Below are positions 36,711 to 46,026 of a stretch of 64,000 nucleotides of DNA, one piece after another. A program made the position numbers and the translations under genes. How positions within the stretch are numbered: the first letter of the stretch is position 1; each line of letters opens with the position of its first letter. Source of the stretch: DASSNU01 sp035701265 (GTDB lineage Bacteria; Gemmatimonadota; Gemmatimonadetes; Gemmatimonadales; Gemmatimonadaceae); contig DASSNU010000021.1 in the NCBI GenBank assembly GCA_035701265.1, positions 434,001-498,000 on the forward strand. The letters are read 5' to 3'. The notes under the pieces are model-generated. The model had not been told where the DNA came from, ran no database searches, and was given only the letters and a program-made list of their open reading frames with translations.

Positions 36711-38632
36711 CGAGAGTTCTCCGCGCCTGCCCGCAACTCGGCGCGCTCCGGCCAGAGCCAGGCGATGACGCACGCGATGATCGCGGTCGCCCCGGCGACG
36801 CTGATCGGCACGGACGGCACCAGCAGCCCGCAGAAGAGCAGAGCGATTGCCAACGCGGTGAGCAGCGGCCAGAGCGAATCGCCGGGCATCCGGAGCACCG
36901 CAACTGGCTCGGCATCGAGCATGGTCGTCCCCACCGTCTCGCGCCCCTCGTCGAGCACGGCCCCGCGTTCCAGCTCGCTCGGCGCGTGCGTGCCGGAATC
37001 GCCCACACGATCCTCCCACAACGGGTGGCGGCTCCGCACGGTGGGGATCACGGCGAAGTTGTACGCGGGCGGCGGAGAGGGGAGCGACCACTCCAGCGTG
37101 CTCGCTCCCCACGGGTTGGCGCCCGCCGGAGCGCCGCGCCGAAGGCTCACGCCGACGCTCACGAGAAAGACCACGATCCCCGTCACGAGCACGACGGTCC
37201 CTGCGCTCTCGGTGAGGTTCAGCGTGCCCCACCCGGCGCCGAGCGGATACGTGTAGATGCGGCGCGGCATTCCGAGCAAACCCAGAATGTGCATCGGGAA
37301 GAACGTCACGTTCATCCCGATGAACATCAGCCAGAACGCCCATCGCCCCAACCGCTCGCTCAACATCCGGCCGGTGATCTTCGGAAGCCAGTAGTAGCAG
37401 GCACCCACCACGGGAAAGAGGTTGATGCCGAGGAGCACGTAGTGCAGGTGCGCCACCACGAAGTACGAGTCGGTCACCTGCCAGTCGAAGGGGATGACGC
37501 CCACCATCACGCCGGAGACGCCGCCCACCACGAACAGCACCAGGAAGCCGAGCATGAAGAGAAAGGGCACGCGCATCGTGGGGCGCCCCGTCCAGATGGT
37601 CGCGATCCATGCCGCGAAGGCGACGCCGCTGGGGATCGCGATCACCATGCTCGCCGCGCTGAAGAAGCTCATGGAGATGTCGGGGAGCCCCGCGGCGAAC
37701 ATGTGGTGCGCCCACACGCCGAACCCCAGAATGCCCGTCGCCACGGTGGAGAGCGCCACGAGCGGGTATGCCACGAGCGGCCGCCGGCTGAAGACCGGGA
37801 TGATGGTGGAGACCAATCCCATGGCGGGCAGCACGACCACGTAGACCCACGGATGCCCGAAGATCCAGAACAGGTGCTGCCAGAGCAGCGTGCTCCCTCC
37901 CGCCGCCGGGTCGAAGAAGTGCATCCCGGCGCGACGGTCCAGAAAGAGCATCACGCACGCGGCCGAGAGCGCGGGCATCGCGAAGAGAACGGACACCGAC
38001 GTCGTGAGCGTCCCCCACATGAAGATCGGCAGCCGATTGATCGACAGCCCGGGCGCGCGGAGGGTGATGAGCGTGACGATGAAGTTGATCGCCCCGACGG
38101 TCGTCGAGATACCGAGGAAGAGCAGCCCCAGCGTGTAGTAGTCGAGATTGAGCCCTGGCGTGTAGGCCGCCTCGGTGAGCGGCGTGTAGGCAAACCATCC
38201 GCCGTTCGGCGCCTGCCCCACCAGGAAGCTCGTGTACAGGAAGATGCCGGCGAGCACGAAGACCCAGTAGCTGAACGCGTTCAGCCGTGGGAAGGCCATG
38301 TCGCGCGCGCCGATGAGCAGCGGCCAGAAATAGTTGCTGAAGCCCGACAACACGGGCGCGGCGTACAGGAAGAGCATCGTGACGCCGTGCATCGTGAACA
38401 GCTCGTTGTACAGCTGGGCGGACAGAAGGTGCAGCTCAGGGCGGGCGAGCTGCGCGCGGATGGCTCCCGCTTCGATCCCGCCGAGCAGCAGGAAGACGAA
38501 GGCGGTGACGAGATAGCGCACGCCGATGCGCTTGTGGTCCACCGTGCTCAGCCAGCCGCGGATCGTGCGTGGTGTCTCCCACGTACGCTCCAACTGCCCG
38601 ACATCCTGGAGCCGCACCGTCTCCGTGGTCAT
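36707..38632 (-). CDS. ctaD: Cytochrome c oxidase subunit I, atypical proton-channel residues
   Basis: The 641-residue subunit I keeps all redox-centre ligands: His82 and His397 for haem a (TMHGVTML, AHLHYVL), His260, Tyr264, His309 and His310 for CuB, and His395 for haem a3. The D-channel entry Asp111 and Asn118 are present. However, the HPEVY glutamate is Trp262 (FGHPWVY) and the K-channel lysine is Ala338 (IPSGVAF); both codons were checked. There is also no YS motif of A2-type oxidases. The last 70 or so residues add two membrane helices, like a fused subunit IV. The ATG overlaps the subunit II stop. Confidence 0.93.
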   Translation of the reverse strand: MTTETVRLQDVGQLERTWETPRTIRGWLSTVDHKRIGVRYLVTAFVFLLLGGIEAGAIRAQLARPELHLLSAQLYNELFTMHGVTMLFLYAAPVLSGFSNYFWPLLIGARDMAFPRLNAFSYWVFVLAGIFLYTSFLVGQAPNGGWFAYTPLTEAAYTPGLNLDYYTLGLLFLGISTTVGAINFIVTLITLRAPGLSINRLPIFMWGTLTTSVSVLFAMPALSAACVMLFLDRRAGMHFFDPAAGGSTLLWQHLFWIFGHPWVYVVVLPAMGLVSTIIPVFSRRPLVAYPLVALSTVATGILGFGVWAHHMFAAGLPDISMSFFSAASMVIAIPSGVAFAAWIATIWTGRPTMRVPFLFMLGFLVLFVVGGVSGVMVGVIPFDWQVTDSYFVVAHLHYVLLGINLFPVVGACYYWLPKITGRMLSERLGRWAFWLMFIGMNVTFFPMHILGLLGMPRRIYTYPLGAGWGTLNLTESAGTVVLVTGIVVFLVSVGVSLRRGAPAGANPWGASTLEWSLPSPPPAYNFAVIPTVRSRHPLWEDRVGDSGTHAPSELERGAVLDEGRETVGTTMLDAEPVAVLRMPGDSLWPLLTALAIALLFCGLLVPSVPISVAGATAIIACVIAWLWPERAELRAGAENSR

Positions 38633-39615
38633 CGGAGTTGCTCCAGATACGCGAGCATGGCCTGCAACTCCGCACCGGTGAGCGGGACGGCGGGCATGAG
38701 ACTCCCCGGCTTGATTCCCTGCGCGTTCACGACCCACGCGCCCAGCGCGCCCTTCGTGTTGGGGATGGCCCCTGCAGCGAGCGTTCGGCGGCTGGCCAGA
38801 TGCGTGAGATCCGGCCCGACCGCGCCGCGCGCGGGTGTGCCGCGGATGGTGTGACAGGTCACGCACGGCGACGCCAGGAAGACGCGCTCCCCGTGCACCG
38901 CCGCCGAGTCGCGCGGCGCGGGAGCGGGACGCGATTCCTGGCGCACCCACGCCGCGAACGTGGCCGGCGCTTCCGCCACCACGAGCAGTCCCATGTGCGC
39001 GTGCTGTGCTCCGCAGTACTCGGCGCACGTTCCGCGATAGACGCCCGGTTGATCGGCCTCCACCCACCGCCGGTTCACCGTGCCGGGAACGACGTCGATC
39101 TTCCCACCGAGCTGCGGCACCCAGACGCTGTGAATCACGTCCGCCGAGCGCACCAGCAGGCGAACATGTCGCCCGGTGGGGATGTGGATCTCGTTCGCCG
39201 TGACGACGCCGGTCCCGGGGTATCGGATTTCCCACCACCACCGGTGGCCGATCACCTCTACCGTGAGCGCATTCGCGGTGCGCGATGCCGACAGCGCGGC
39301 CAGCGTGTGCGTCCCCCACAGGAACGTACCGGCCAGGATGATCGCCGGGATGACGACACCCCACACCACCACCCAGCGCGTGCGGTCGACGGGAATGCGC
39401 TCCGGCGCTTCATCCGTACGCCGCGCGCGGAAGAGCGCCACGAGCATGGCGACCGTACTCGCCACGACGACAGCGCCCGCCATCGCGATGAGGAGCCACG
39501 CGAGGTCCGCAACAGGGCGCCCGGCGGACCCGTGCGCGTCGAGCGTGGACATTGTGGTCGTGCACCCGGCGGCCCACGGCGCAGTCGCCGCGAGCATCCA
39601 TCCGCGCCATCGCAT
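38629..39615 (-). CDS. ctaC: Cytochrome c oxidase subunit II with fused cytochrome c (caa3 type)
   Basis: The 328-residue protein has a lipoprotein-like signal (AATAPWAAGC), two membrane helices, the cupredoxin domain with the aromatic patch GHRWWWEIRYP and the CuA site (VIHSVWVPQLGGK ... CAEYCGAQHAHM). A C-terminal cytochrome c domain follows, with haem site CVTCHTIRG and methionine ligand SLMPAVP. This fusion defines caa3 oxidases. It is the first gene of the ctaCDE run and lies 9 bases after the short-chain dehydrogenase gene. Confidence 0.95.
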   Translation of the reverse strand: MRWRGWMLAATAPWAAGCTTTMSTLDAHGSAGRPVADLAWLLIAMAGAVVVASTVAMLVALFRARRTDEAPERIPVDRTRWVVVWGVVIPAIILAGTFLWGTHTLAALSASRTANALTVEVIGHRWWWEIRYPGTGVVTANEIHIPTGRHVRLLVRSADVIHSVWVPQLGGKIDVVPGTVNRRWVEADQPGVYRGTCAEYCGAQHAHMGLLVVAEAPATFAAWVRQESRPAPAPRDSAAVHGERVFLASPCVTCHTIRGTPARGAVGPDLTHLASRRTLAAGAIPNTKGALGAWVVNAQGIKPGSLMPAVPLTGAELQAMLAYLEQLR

Positions 39616-39624
39616 GGCGACCGC

Positions 39625-40707
39625 TCAGACCGATGCGCGAATTCGCGGCGACGCGCGGTGCCCGCCATCGGCCTCGTTGGCGGTGTCTGCGGTGGGTACG
39701 CCGTCACCACTCCGGCCGCCGAGCAGAGCGCCGAGCGCGAGCCCCGCCACGCCGGCACCGGCGAGCGCGAGCCACTGCCCGCGCGTGGCGAGCCACGTCT
39801 CCAGGCTCCCATCGCGTGCCCGGTGGTCGAACGCGCCGTGCGCGCCATGATCTCCAGGCACCGGCTCGAACAGGTTGTCCGGGCGATTGGGATCCGCGGG
39901 CTGATCCGTCTGCTGCGCGTCGTAGCCCATGCCGGCGAGATACCGGTCCAGGAATTCCGGCGCCACACGATTCCCGACGACCGCCTTGAGCGTGGAAGTC
40001 GCGACGAACAACTCACGCCGCTCGTTCAGCGACGCCCAGTGGATCGCTTCCGCGGCCACCTCGGGCTGGAAGATGGGAGGCACCGGCTGCGCGCGGTTCG
40101 GCAGGCGGCTCTTCACCCATCCAAATTGCGGGGTGTTGAGCGCCGGCATGTGCACCATCGTCACACGCACGTGGCCGCCGTCGTGCAGCAGCTCCGACAG
40201 CAACGACTCGGTGAAGCCGAGGATGGCATGCTTCGCTGCACAGTACGCCGACTGCAGCGGGATGCTGCGGTAGGCGAGCGCCGAGCTCACCTGCACGATG
40301 ACGCCCGCGTCGCGCGGCATCATGCGCGAGAGCGCCGAGAGCGTGCCGTGCACGTACCCCAGGTAGGTGACGTCGGTGACGCGGCGAAACTCGGCGGCCG
40401 TCATCTCCTTCACCGGCGAGAACACGGACACCATGGCGTTGTTGACCCACACGTCGATCGGCCCGAGATCACGCTCCACGCGCTCCGCGGCCGCCTCCAC
40501 TGCATCGGCATCGGCAACGTCGGTCGGTATCGCGAGCGCCTGTCCTCCCAGATCCTGCACCTCGCGACGCGCGCCCTCGAGGCCATCGGCGCCGCGCGCC
40601 AGCAACCCGACGCGGGCGCCCTCCTGCGCGAATCGGCGCGCCGTGGCGCGTCCGACTCCTGCCGACGCGCCGGTAATCACCACTACTCGCCCTCGTGCTC
40701 CGTTCAT
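39625..40707 (-). CDS. Short-chain dehydrogenase/reductase with C-terminal membrane helix
   Basis: The 360-residue protein starts with a classical SDR domain: VVVITGASAGVGRATA (cofactor glycine motif), VNNAM (the NNAG position, with Met for Gly), and the catalytic Ser-Tyr-Lys in VSSALAYRSIPLQSAYCAAK. After about residue 245 comes an extension ending in a hydrophobic Gly/Ala-rich helix (LALAGAGVAGLALGALLGG) and a polar tail, so it is probably membrane-tethered. The substrate is unknown. ATG 40707 has GGAGAG upstream; the in-frame GTG at 40722 is less likely. Its position ahead of ctaC suggests co-expression with the oxidase. Confidence 0.82.
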   Translation of the reverse strand: MNGARGRVVVITGASAGVGRATARRFAQEGARVGLLARGADGLEGARREVQDLGGQALAIPTDVADADAVEAAAERVERDLGPIDVWVNNAMVSVFSPVKEMTAAEFRRVTDVTYLGYVHGTLSALSRMMPRDAGVIVQVSSALAYRSIPLQSAYCAAKHAILGFTESLLSELLHDGGHVRVTMVHMPALNTPQFGWVKSRLPNRAQPVPPIFQPEVAAEAIHWASLNERRELFVATSTLKAVVGNRVAPEFLDRYLAGMGYDAQQTDQPADPNRPDNLFEPVPGDHGAHGAFDHRARDGSLETWLATRGQWLALAGAGVAGLALGALLGGRSGDGVPTADTANEADGGHRASPRIRASV

Positions 40708-40935
40708 CTCGCCGCTCTCCACCGCACACGCTCACAACGCCGCATCTCCGATTGAGAGGCGGCTTTGCCACGCCGGTCCGCATCATCCGCGCCACGCGCG
40801 TTCGCGACCGGCTGCTGGCGGCACGCGTGCGACGTGCGCCGCGACTTGCCCGCTCCCGCCCCGCGTCGGTAGCTTCCTGCCGTCGCTTCACCTTGCCGGC
40901 GCCCGGCGTCCGCACTCGCATCGCGACCACCCATC

Positions 40936-42414
40936 ATGCCACTTCGGATCACCGCCCGACGCGTAGCGCTCTCCGCGCTCGACACGCCGCTGCTCGTTCT
41001 CGCTCTGCGGAAGTCCCCCACGCTCACACCGCCGCTCGCCGAGTTGGATCGCGCGCTGGGCGGCGCGCTGGCGCGCACGCTCGAGCGCGGAGACTTCCGC
41101 GGGCGCCGCGACGAGATGCTGCACCTTGCCGGCGGCGCACAGGGACCGGCGCGCGTGCTGCTGGTGGGTCTGGGCGACCCGGGCGATCGGCCGGACGCGT
41201 TGTGGCGCGCGGCGGCACTCGCGGCGCGCCACGCACGCCGCTCGCGCGTCTCCGCATGCGCGTGGTGGGACGACGACGGCAGCGCGGCGACGGCCGAACG
41301 CATTGCCGCGGGCATCTCTCTGGGCTCGTGGTCGTACGATGATCTGCGCACGCCGCCTCCGGAGGACGAGCGGCTTCCGCTGCTCGACGAGGCCGTCATC
41401 GTCCGCGACGACGAGAGCGCCGCACGCGATGCCATCGCACGCGGCACCGCCCTGGGGCAGGGGATCGAGCTCGCGCGCCGGCTGGGAATGATGCCCGGCA
41501 ATCTCTGCACGCCGGAGTTCCTGGCCGATACCGCACGCCAGATCGCCGAGCGTCACGGCATGCGCTACACCGTACTGGGGCGGCAGGAGATGCAGCGCGA
41601 GGGAATGGGCTCGCTGCTCGCCGTTGCGCAGGGCACGCCGCAGGATCCCAAGCTCATCGTCCTCGAGCACCGGCGCGGACCGGACGGTGCCAAGCCGATC
41701 GCGCTGGTGGGGAAGGGGCTCTGCTTCGACAGCGGCGGCATCTCCATCAAGCCTGCGCAGGGGATGGAGTGGATGAAGTTCGACATGTGCGGCGCGGCCG
41801 GCGTGCTTGGCGCCATGGAGACCATCGGCCAGCTCGGCCTTCCGGTGAACGTCGTCGGACTGGTCGGCAGCACCACCAACATGCCCTCGGGCACCGCCAT
41901 GAACCCCGGCGACGTGGTGCGCAGTCTCTCCGGAAAGTTCATCGAGATCATCAACACGGACGCCGAGGGACGGCTCGTGCTCGCCGACGTGCTGGCCTAC
42001 GCGCGACGCTTCGATCCCGCCGTGACCATCGACGCGGCCACCCTCACCGGCGCGTGCGTCATCGCGCTGGGGCACACGGCCACCGGCGTCTTCGGTACCG
42101 ATCGCGCCCTGGTGGACGAGGTCGTGACGGCAGGCGAGCGAGCCGGCGAGAAGGGGTGGCCGCTGCCACTGTGGGACGAATACAAGGAGCTCATTCGCTC
42201 CGACATTGCCGACGTCAAGAACTCCGGCGGGCGCCCGGCCGGCTCCATCACCGCCGCGCTCTTTCTCAAGGAGTTCGCCGGCGAGTATCCGTGGGTGCAC
42301 CTCGACGTCGCGGGAACCGCGTACACGGAATCGGACCTCGGCTTCATTCCCAAGGGTCCCACCGGCGTGCCCGTCGGCACGTTCGTCGAGTTCGTGCGCG
42401 GCCGCGTGAGCTGA
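40936..42414 (+). CDS. pepA: Leucyl aminopeptidase (M17 family)
   Basis: This cytoplasmic di-metal aminopeptidase releases N-terminal residues from peptides. The 492-residue product carries the metal-binding GKGLCFDSGGISIKP and the family signature NTDAEGRLVLADVLAYA, plus the active-site Arg within the latter. The N-terminal 160 residues form the usual macro-like domain. A TTGCCG at 40893 could be a -35 element, but the matching -10 is poor. The stop lies two bases before the GTG of the barrel gene. Confidence 0.95.
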   Translation: MPLRITARRVALSALDTPLLVLALRKSPTLTPPLAELDRALGGALARTLERGDFRGRRDEMLHLAGGAQGPARVLLVGLGDPGDRPDALWRAAALAARHARRSRVSACAWWDDDGSAATAERIAAGISLGSWSYDDLRTPPPEDERLPLLDEAVIVRDDESAARDAIARGTALGQGIELARRLGMMPGNLCTPEFLADTARQIAERHGMRYTVLGRQEMQREGMGSLLAVAQGTPQDPKLIVLEHRRGPDGAKPIALVGKGLCFDSGGISIKPAQGMEWMKFDMCGAAGVLGAMETIGQLGLPVNVVGLVGSTTNMPSGTAMNPGDVVRSLSGKFIEIINTDAEGRLVLADVLAYARRFDPAVTIDAATLTGACVIALGHTATGVFGTDRALVDEVVTAGERAGEKGWPLPLWDEYKELIRSDIADVKNSGGRPAGSITAALFLKEFAGEYPWVHLDVAGTAYTESDLGFIPKGPTGVPVGTFVEFVRGRVS

Positions 42415-42416
42415 GC

Positions 42417-44237
42417 GTGCGGTTGGCCGTGCGCGCGCTGCTGGTGGCCGCGCTCATGCTCCCGCTCGCGCGCGCGGCGGCGCAGCAGCCGCAGCGCGAC
42501 AGCACGGCGCGCCGCGACAGTATCGCCGACACCACCGCCGCGCACCCGGCCGTGCCAATCCCCGGCGCGGACACGGCGGCGCAGGATACCATCCCCGAGG
42601 CGCCCTACGCGCACGCGGAGCAGCCGGCGGCGCTCGAGATCGGCCCGTCCTACCACTGGGATCGTCGCGAGCTGGCCGCGAGCGGCGCGTTCACCGTGGC
42701 CGAGTTGCTGGAACGGATTCCCGGCGTGACCGTGCTGCGACCGAGTTGGATCGCGTCGCCAACGCACGCCATGTATCAGGGCAACGGCGATCGTGTCCGC
42801 GTGTTCTACGACGGACTGGAATACTCGTCGCTCGACCCGCGCATGGGGGGACTGCTCGATCTGAGTCGCGTTCAGCTCTGGACGCTCGAGGAGATGTCGG
42901 TGGTGCGCGGCGCGGATGAAGTGCGCGTCTACCTCCGGAGCTGGCGTGTGGACCGCCGCGTCCCCTACACGCGCGTGGACATCGCGACCGGCGATCTCGA
43001 CACGCAGATCTACCGCGGATTCTTCGGACGGCGGTTCCGGAATCATCTCGGCCTGCAGCTCGCCGGCGAGCAGTATGGGACGAACGCGCCGCAGAGCATC
43101 GGTGGCGGCGATGCGCTCGTGCTGTTCGGTCGTCTCGGGTGGTCGCGCGGTCCGTGGAGCGCCGATGTGTTCCTGCTTCGCAACCGCTTCACGCGCGACG
43201 CCGAGGTGAGCTTGCTCGGCGCGCCGCCCATCGACGGCGAGCGGGCCAAGCGACTGGATACCTACGTGCGCGCAGGGTACGGCGATCCGGAGCGCGGAGC
43301 GTGGGCGCAGGTGATGGCCTCGCTGATGCAGCTCGACGAGACGACGCCGACCAGCGGCTTCACCGTGGTACCCGACAACGCCGACACGACCACGGTGGCG
43401 CACCAGTACATGGCGGCCGCCGGGTTCACGCGCTGGGGCGCGCGACTCAGCCTGACCGATCGTCTCGTGACATCGCACGGCGGCCAGGTGAACGCCCTGG
43501 TGGCGAACGCGTCGCTCGATCGCTCCTGGTTCGCGCTCGCGGCACGCGCGGAGCTCCGTTCGGCCGACTCGTCGTCGAGCGAGGAGATCACCGCGCGCCT
43601 TGCGCCGCTGCCGTTTCTCCAGCTCACCGGAGCGGTGGGGCGCCGCCACGGCGGAAGCATCCCCATCGCGAACGGCATCACCGCGCGCGCGGAGGCAGGC
43701 GTGCGCGTGCTGAACGTGTGGCTCTCCGGGGGCGTGCTCCGCCGGACCGCGACCATCCTTCCGGCCCCGGTCGTCTACGACCCGTCCTTCGCCGCGGTGG
43801 CGGAGCCCGCCGCCACCGGCGCGGTCTTCCGCGCGCGGGGCAAGGTGTACCAGGACCTGGGCCTCGACGCCAACGTGATCTACTGGTCGGAGGCTGGCGC
43901 GTACCGCCCACGCGTGGAGTCGCGCGCGGAGGCATACCTGGATACCCGCTGGCTGAGCCGTTTCCCCCGCGGGAACTTCGGGCTGCTCGCCTCCCTCGCC
44001 TACCAGTACCGCGACCCGTTGCTCATTCCCGTGCAGCCCGCGAGCGGTGACATCCCCGACTTCGTGGCGAGCACGCACCTGCACGAGGTCACTGCGCGGC
44101 TGGAAATCCGGATCGTGGACGCCGTGCTCTTCTACCAGCAACGGCTCGGCCTGGTGAATCCGTACACCAACGTGCCCGGGTTCATCCCCCCGCGGCAGGT
44201 CAGTGTCTACGGCGTGCGGTGGGACTTCTTCAATTGA
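42417..44237 (+). CDS. Outer-membrane plug/beta-barrel protein (TonB-dependent-receptor-like)
   Basis: The 606-residue protein has a signal peptide (ALLVAALMLPLARAAAQ), a disordered Asp/Thr/Ala-rich linker and a plug-like segment (FTVAELLERIPGVTVLRP ... RVRVFYDGLEYSSLDP). About 430 residues of alternating amphipathic strands follow. The last residues, VYGVRWDFFN, fit a barrel-closing strand recognised by Bam, although the protein ends in Asn. No clear N-terminal TonB box was seen and the length is shorter than most TonB receptors. It may be a plug-containing barrel of the aminopeptidase neighbourhood; the ligand is unknown. Confidence 0.75.
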   Translation: MRLAVRALLVAALMLPLARAAAQQPQRDSTARRDSIADTTAAHPAVPIPGADTAAQDTIPEAPYAHAEQPAALEIGPSYHWDRRELAASGAFTVAELLERIPGVTVLRPSWIASPTHAMYQGNGDRVRVFYDGLEYSSLDPRMGGLLDLSRVQLWTLEEMSVVRGADEVRVYLRSWRVDRRVPYTRVDIATGDLDTQIYRGFFGRRFRNHLGLQLAGEQYGTNAPQSIGGGDALVLFGRLGWSRGPWSADVFLLRNRFTRDAEVSLLGAPPIDGERAKRLDTYVRAGYGDPERGAWAQVMASLMQLDETTPTSGFTVVPDNADTTTVAHQYMAAAGFTRWGARLSLTDRLVTSHGGQVNALVANASLDRSWFALAARAELRSADSSSSEEITARLAPLPFLQLTGAVGRRHGGSIPIANGITARAEAGVRVLNVWLSGGVLRRTATILPAPVVYDPSFAAVAEPAATGAVFRARGKVYQDLGLDANVIYWSEAGAYRPRVESRAEAYLDTRWLSRFPRGNFGLLASLAYQYRDPLLIPVQPASGDIPDFVASTHLHEVTARLEIRIVDAVLFYQQRLGLVNPYTNVPGFIPPRQVSVYGVRWDFFN

Positions 44238-44262
44238 CAATCGCCTTGTGCTGTCATAACTT
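44234..44262 (+). promoter_or_regulatory. Promoter of the yicC superoperon
   Basis: TTGACA (44234-44239) and TAACTT (44257-44262) are 17 bases apart, and the ATG follows 12 bases later, so the transcript would be nearly leaderless. The TGA stop of the barrel gene lies inside the -35 element. Confidence 0.65.
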
Positions 44263-44274
44263 AGAAGACTGCAC

Positions 44275-45156
44275 ATGATTCGGAGCATGACGGGCTTCGG
44301 CACCGCCGCCGGCACGGTCGGCCCGCACCGCGTCACGGTCGAGCTGCGGAGCGTCAACCACCGCTTCTTCTCCCCGAGCATCAAGCTGCCCCCGACGCTC
44401 ACGCGCTGGGAGCCGGAGGTGCGCGAGGTGCTGCGGCGCGGCATTCGGCGCGGGCACGTGACGCTCGTGGCGCGGCTCGAGCGCGGCAGCGCGAGCGGGG
44501 CGGTGGTGAACGAGGAGCGCTTCGCCGCCTATGTCGTGGAGCTGCGCACACTCCGCCAGCGCTACGCTCTGGGGGAGGGTCCCGATCTGGCGACCGTGCT
44601 GCGATTGCCGGACGTCCTCACGGGCGGTGAGCCTGCGGAGGACGGTGAGGGAGGCGGCGAGGAGCTCTCACGCATCACGTCGGAGGCGCTCCAGGCGCTC
44701 GGCGCCATGCGCGCCGCGGAAGGGGAGCGGCTGTCCGCGCTTCTGACGGAGCGGCTCGCCATAGTGGAGCAGGCGCTGGGCAGGGTCGCCGCGCGGGCGC
44801 CGGAGCGACTCGTGACCGAGCGCGATCGGCTGCGGAAGGCAATTGAAGATCTGACGGCGGGAGTGGCGCTCGATCCGGCGCGCGTGGCTCAGGAAATCGC
44901 GGTTCTCGCCGACCGGCTGGATGTGAGCGAGGAGATCGACCGCTTTCGCGCGCACATTGCCGCGTTTCGCGATGCGATCGCACGCGCCGGCCATGACGGC
45001 GGCGTGGGCAAGCGACTCGGGTTCTTGCTGCAGGAGATGCTGCGGGAGGCGAACACGACGGCGAGCAAGGCGCGCGACGCGCAGATGGCGCACGACGTCG
45101 TGACGATCAAGGAGGAGCTCGAGCGGCTGGCCGAACAGGTCGAGAACGTCGAGTGA
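44275..45156 (+). CDS. yicC: YicC-family endoribonuclease
   Basis: The 293-residue protein begins MIRSMTGFGTA and has VELRSVNHRFFSPSIKLP, RRGIRRGHVTLVARLER and a C-terminal GKRLGFLLQEMLREANTTAS, all diagnostic of YicC proteins, which are RNA endonucleases. YicC is commonly encoded next to gmk, as here, where the gmk GTG overlaps its stop. It opens a superoperon of about 13 kb behind a consensus-like promoter. Confidence 0.95.
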   Translation: MIRSMTGFGTAAGTVGPHRVTVELRSVNHRFFSPSIKLPPTLTRWEPEVREVLRRGIRRGHVTLVARLERGSASGAVVNEERFAAYVVELRTLRQRYALGEGPDLATVLRLPDVLTGGEPAEDGEGGGEELSRITSEALQALGAMRAAEGERLSALLTERLAIVEQALGRVAARAPERLVTERDRLRKAIEDLTAGVALDPARVAQEIAVLADRLDVSEEIDRFRAHIAAFRDAIARAGHDGGVGKRLGFLLQEMLREANTTASKARDAQMAHDVVTIKEELERLAEQVENVE

Positions 45157-45800
45157 GCGCCTTCCCCGTCATCCTGTCGGCACCGTCGGGCGGGGGGAAG
45201 ACGAGCATCGCGCACCGCCTGCTCGAAGCGCGCGGGGACGTGGGCTACTCGGTGTCGTGTACCACGCGCCCGCCACGGCCGGGGGAACGGCACGGTGTGG
45301 ACTATTATTTTCTCTCCCCCGAGGAGTTTCTGCGGCAGCAGGCGCGCGGCGAATTCGCCGAATCGGCGGAGGTGCACGGCCATCTCTACGGCACGTTGCG
45401 TAGCGAGGTCCAGCGTGTGCTGGGGGAAGGGAAGTGCGTGTTGATGGACATCGATGTGCAGGGCGCCATGCAGTTCCGGCGCGTGTTTCCGGACGCGGTG
45501 CTCGTGTTCGTCCTCCCGCCGTCGGCGGAGCAGTTGTTGCAGCGGTTGCGCGGCCGCGGCACGGAGAACGCGCACACACTGGCGGCTCGCCTGGCGAGCG
45601 CGCTGGTGGAGCTGCAGGCCGTGCACGAGTATCAGTACGTGATCGTGAACGACGATCTCCAGCGCGCCACCGATCGGGTGTCACGGATCATCGACGCCGA
45701 AGGCTCGCGCCGCGAGCGGCTGCACGGGCTGGAGGCCGAGGTGCGTGGCATGATCGAACGACTCGAACGCGAAGTGCAATCCTACTCCAACCCGGTGTAA
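45153..45800 (+). CDS. gmk: Guanylate kinase
   Basis: Guanylate kinase phosphorylates GMP to GDP. The 215-residue protein has the P-loop SAPSGGGKTS near its N-terminus, SVSCTTRPPRPGERHGVDYYF (GMP-binding Arg/Tyr residues), EFAESAEVHGHLYGT and the MDIDVQGA segment. The order yicC-gmk-rpoZ-coaBC is widely conserved in bacteria. GTG start, overlapping yicC. Confidence 0.96.
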   Translation: MSAFPVILSAPSGGGKTSIAHRLLEARGDVGYSVSCTTRPPRPGERHGVDYYFLSPEEFLRQQARGEFAESAEVHGHLYGTLRSEVQRVLGEGKCVLMDIDVQGAMQFRRVFPDAVLVFVLPPSAEQLLQRLRGRGTENAHTLAARLASALVELQAVHEYQYVIVNDDLQRATDRVSRIIDAEGSRRERLHGLEAEVRGMIERLEREVQSYSNPV

Positions 45801-45803
45801 GCG

Positions 45804-46010
45804 ATGCAAGTCTACACGCCAACCGAAGTGGCCGCCGGTCCGGTGGTCAACAAGTACCTGGCCGTCCTGGTGTCGGCAAAGTTCGCGCGCACGCTGAACG
45901 AATTTCCGGGTGGCACCGCCGCCCGCGAGAAGAAGCTGACCACGCGCGCGCTCGAGGAGCTGACGTCGGGAGGGATCACGTTCCGCGTCGTTCCCCGCCG
46001 GCGCGGCTGA
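45804..46010 (+). CDS. rpoZ: RNA polymerase omega subunit
   Basis: The 68-residue protein fits omega in size and position (between gmk and coaBC). It has KYLAVLVSAKFARTLNE in place of the usual Ala-Arg-Gln-rich helix and the segment KKLTTRALEELTSGGITF. Omega helps assemble beta-prime into the polymerase. The sequence is divergent and the call leans on gene order. Confidence 0.88.
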   Translation: MQVYTPTEVAAGPVVNKYLAVLVSAKFARTLNEFPGGTAAREKKLTTRALEELTSGGITFRVVPRRRG

Positions 46011-46026
46011 GCGGCAGCGCCGGCGC

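Noticed and set aside
36986..40755. Two long plus-strand open frames opposite the oxidase genes
   Set aside because: Both are antisense shadows of ctaD, ctaC and the dehydrogenase gene; no family motif or ribosome site.
40893..40921. pepA promoter with TTGCCG and TCGCAT
   Set aside because: Spacing is 17 but the -10 does not fit either TATAAT or TAnnTT.
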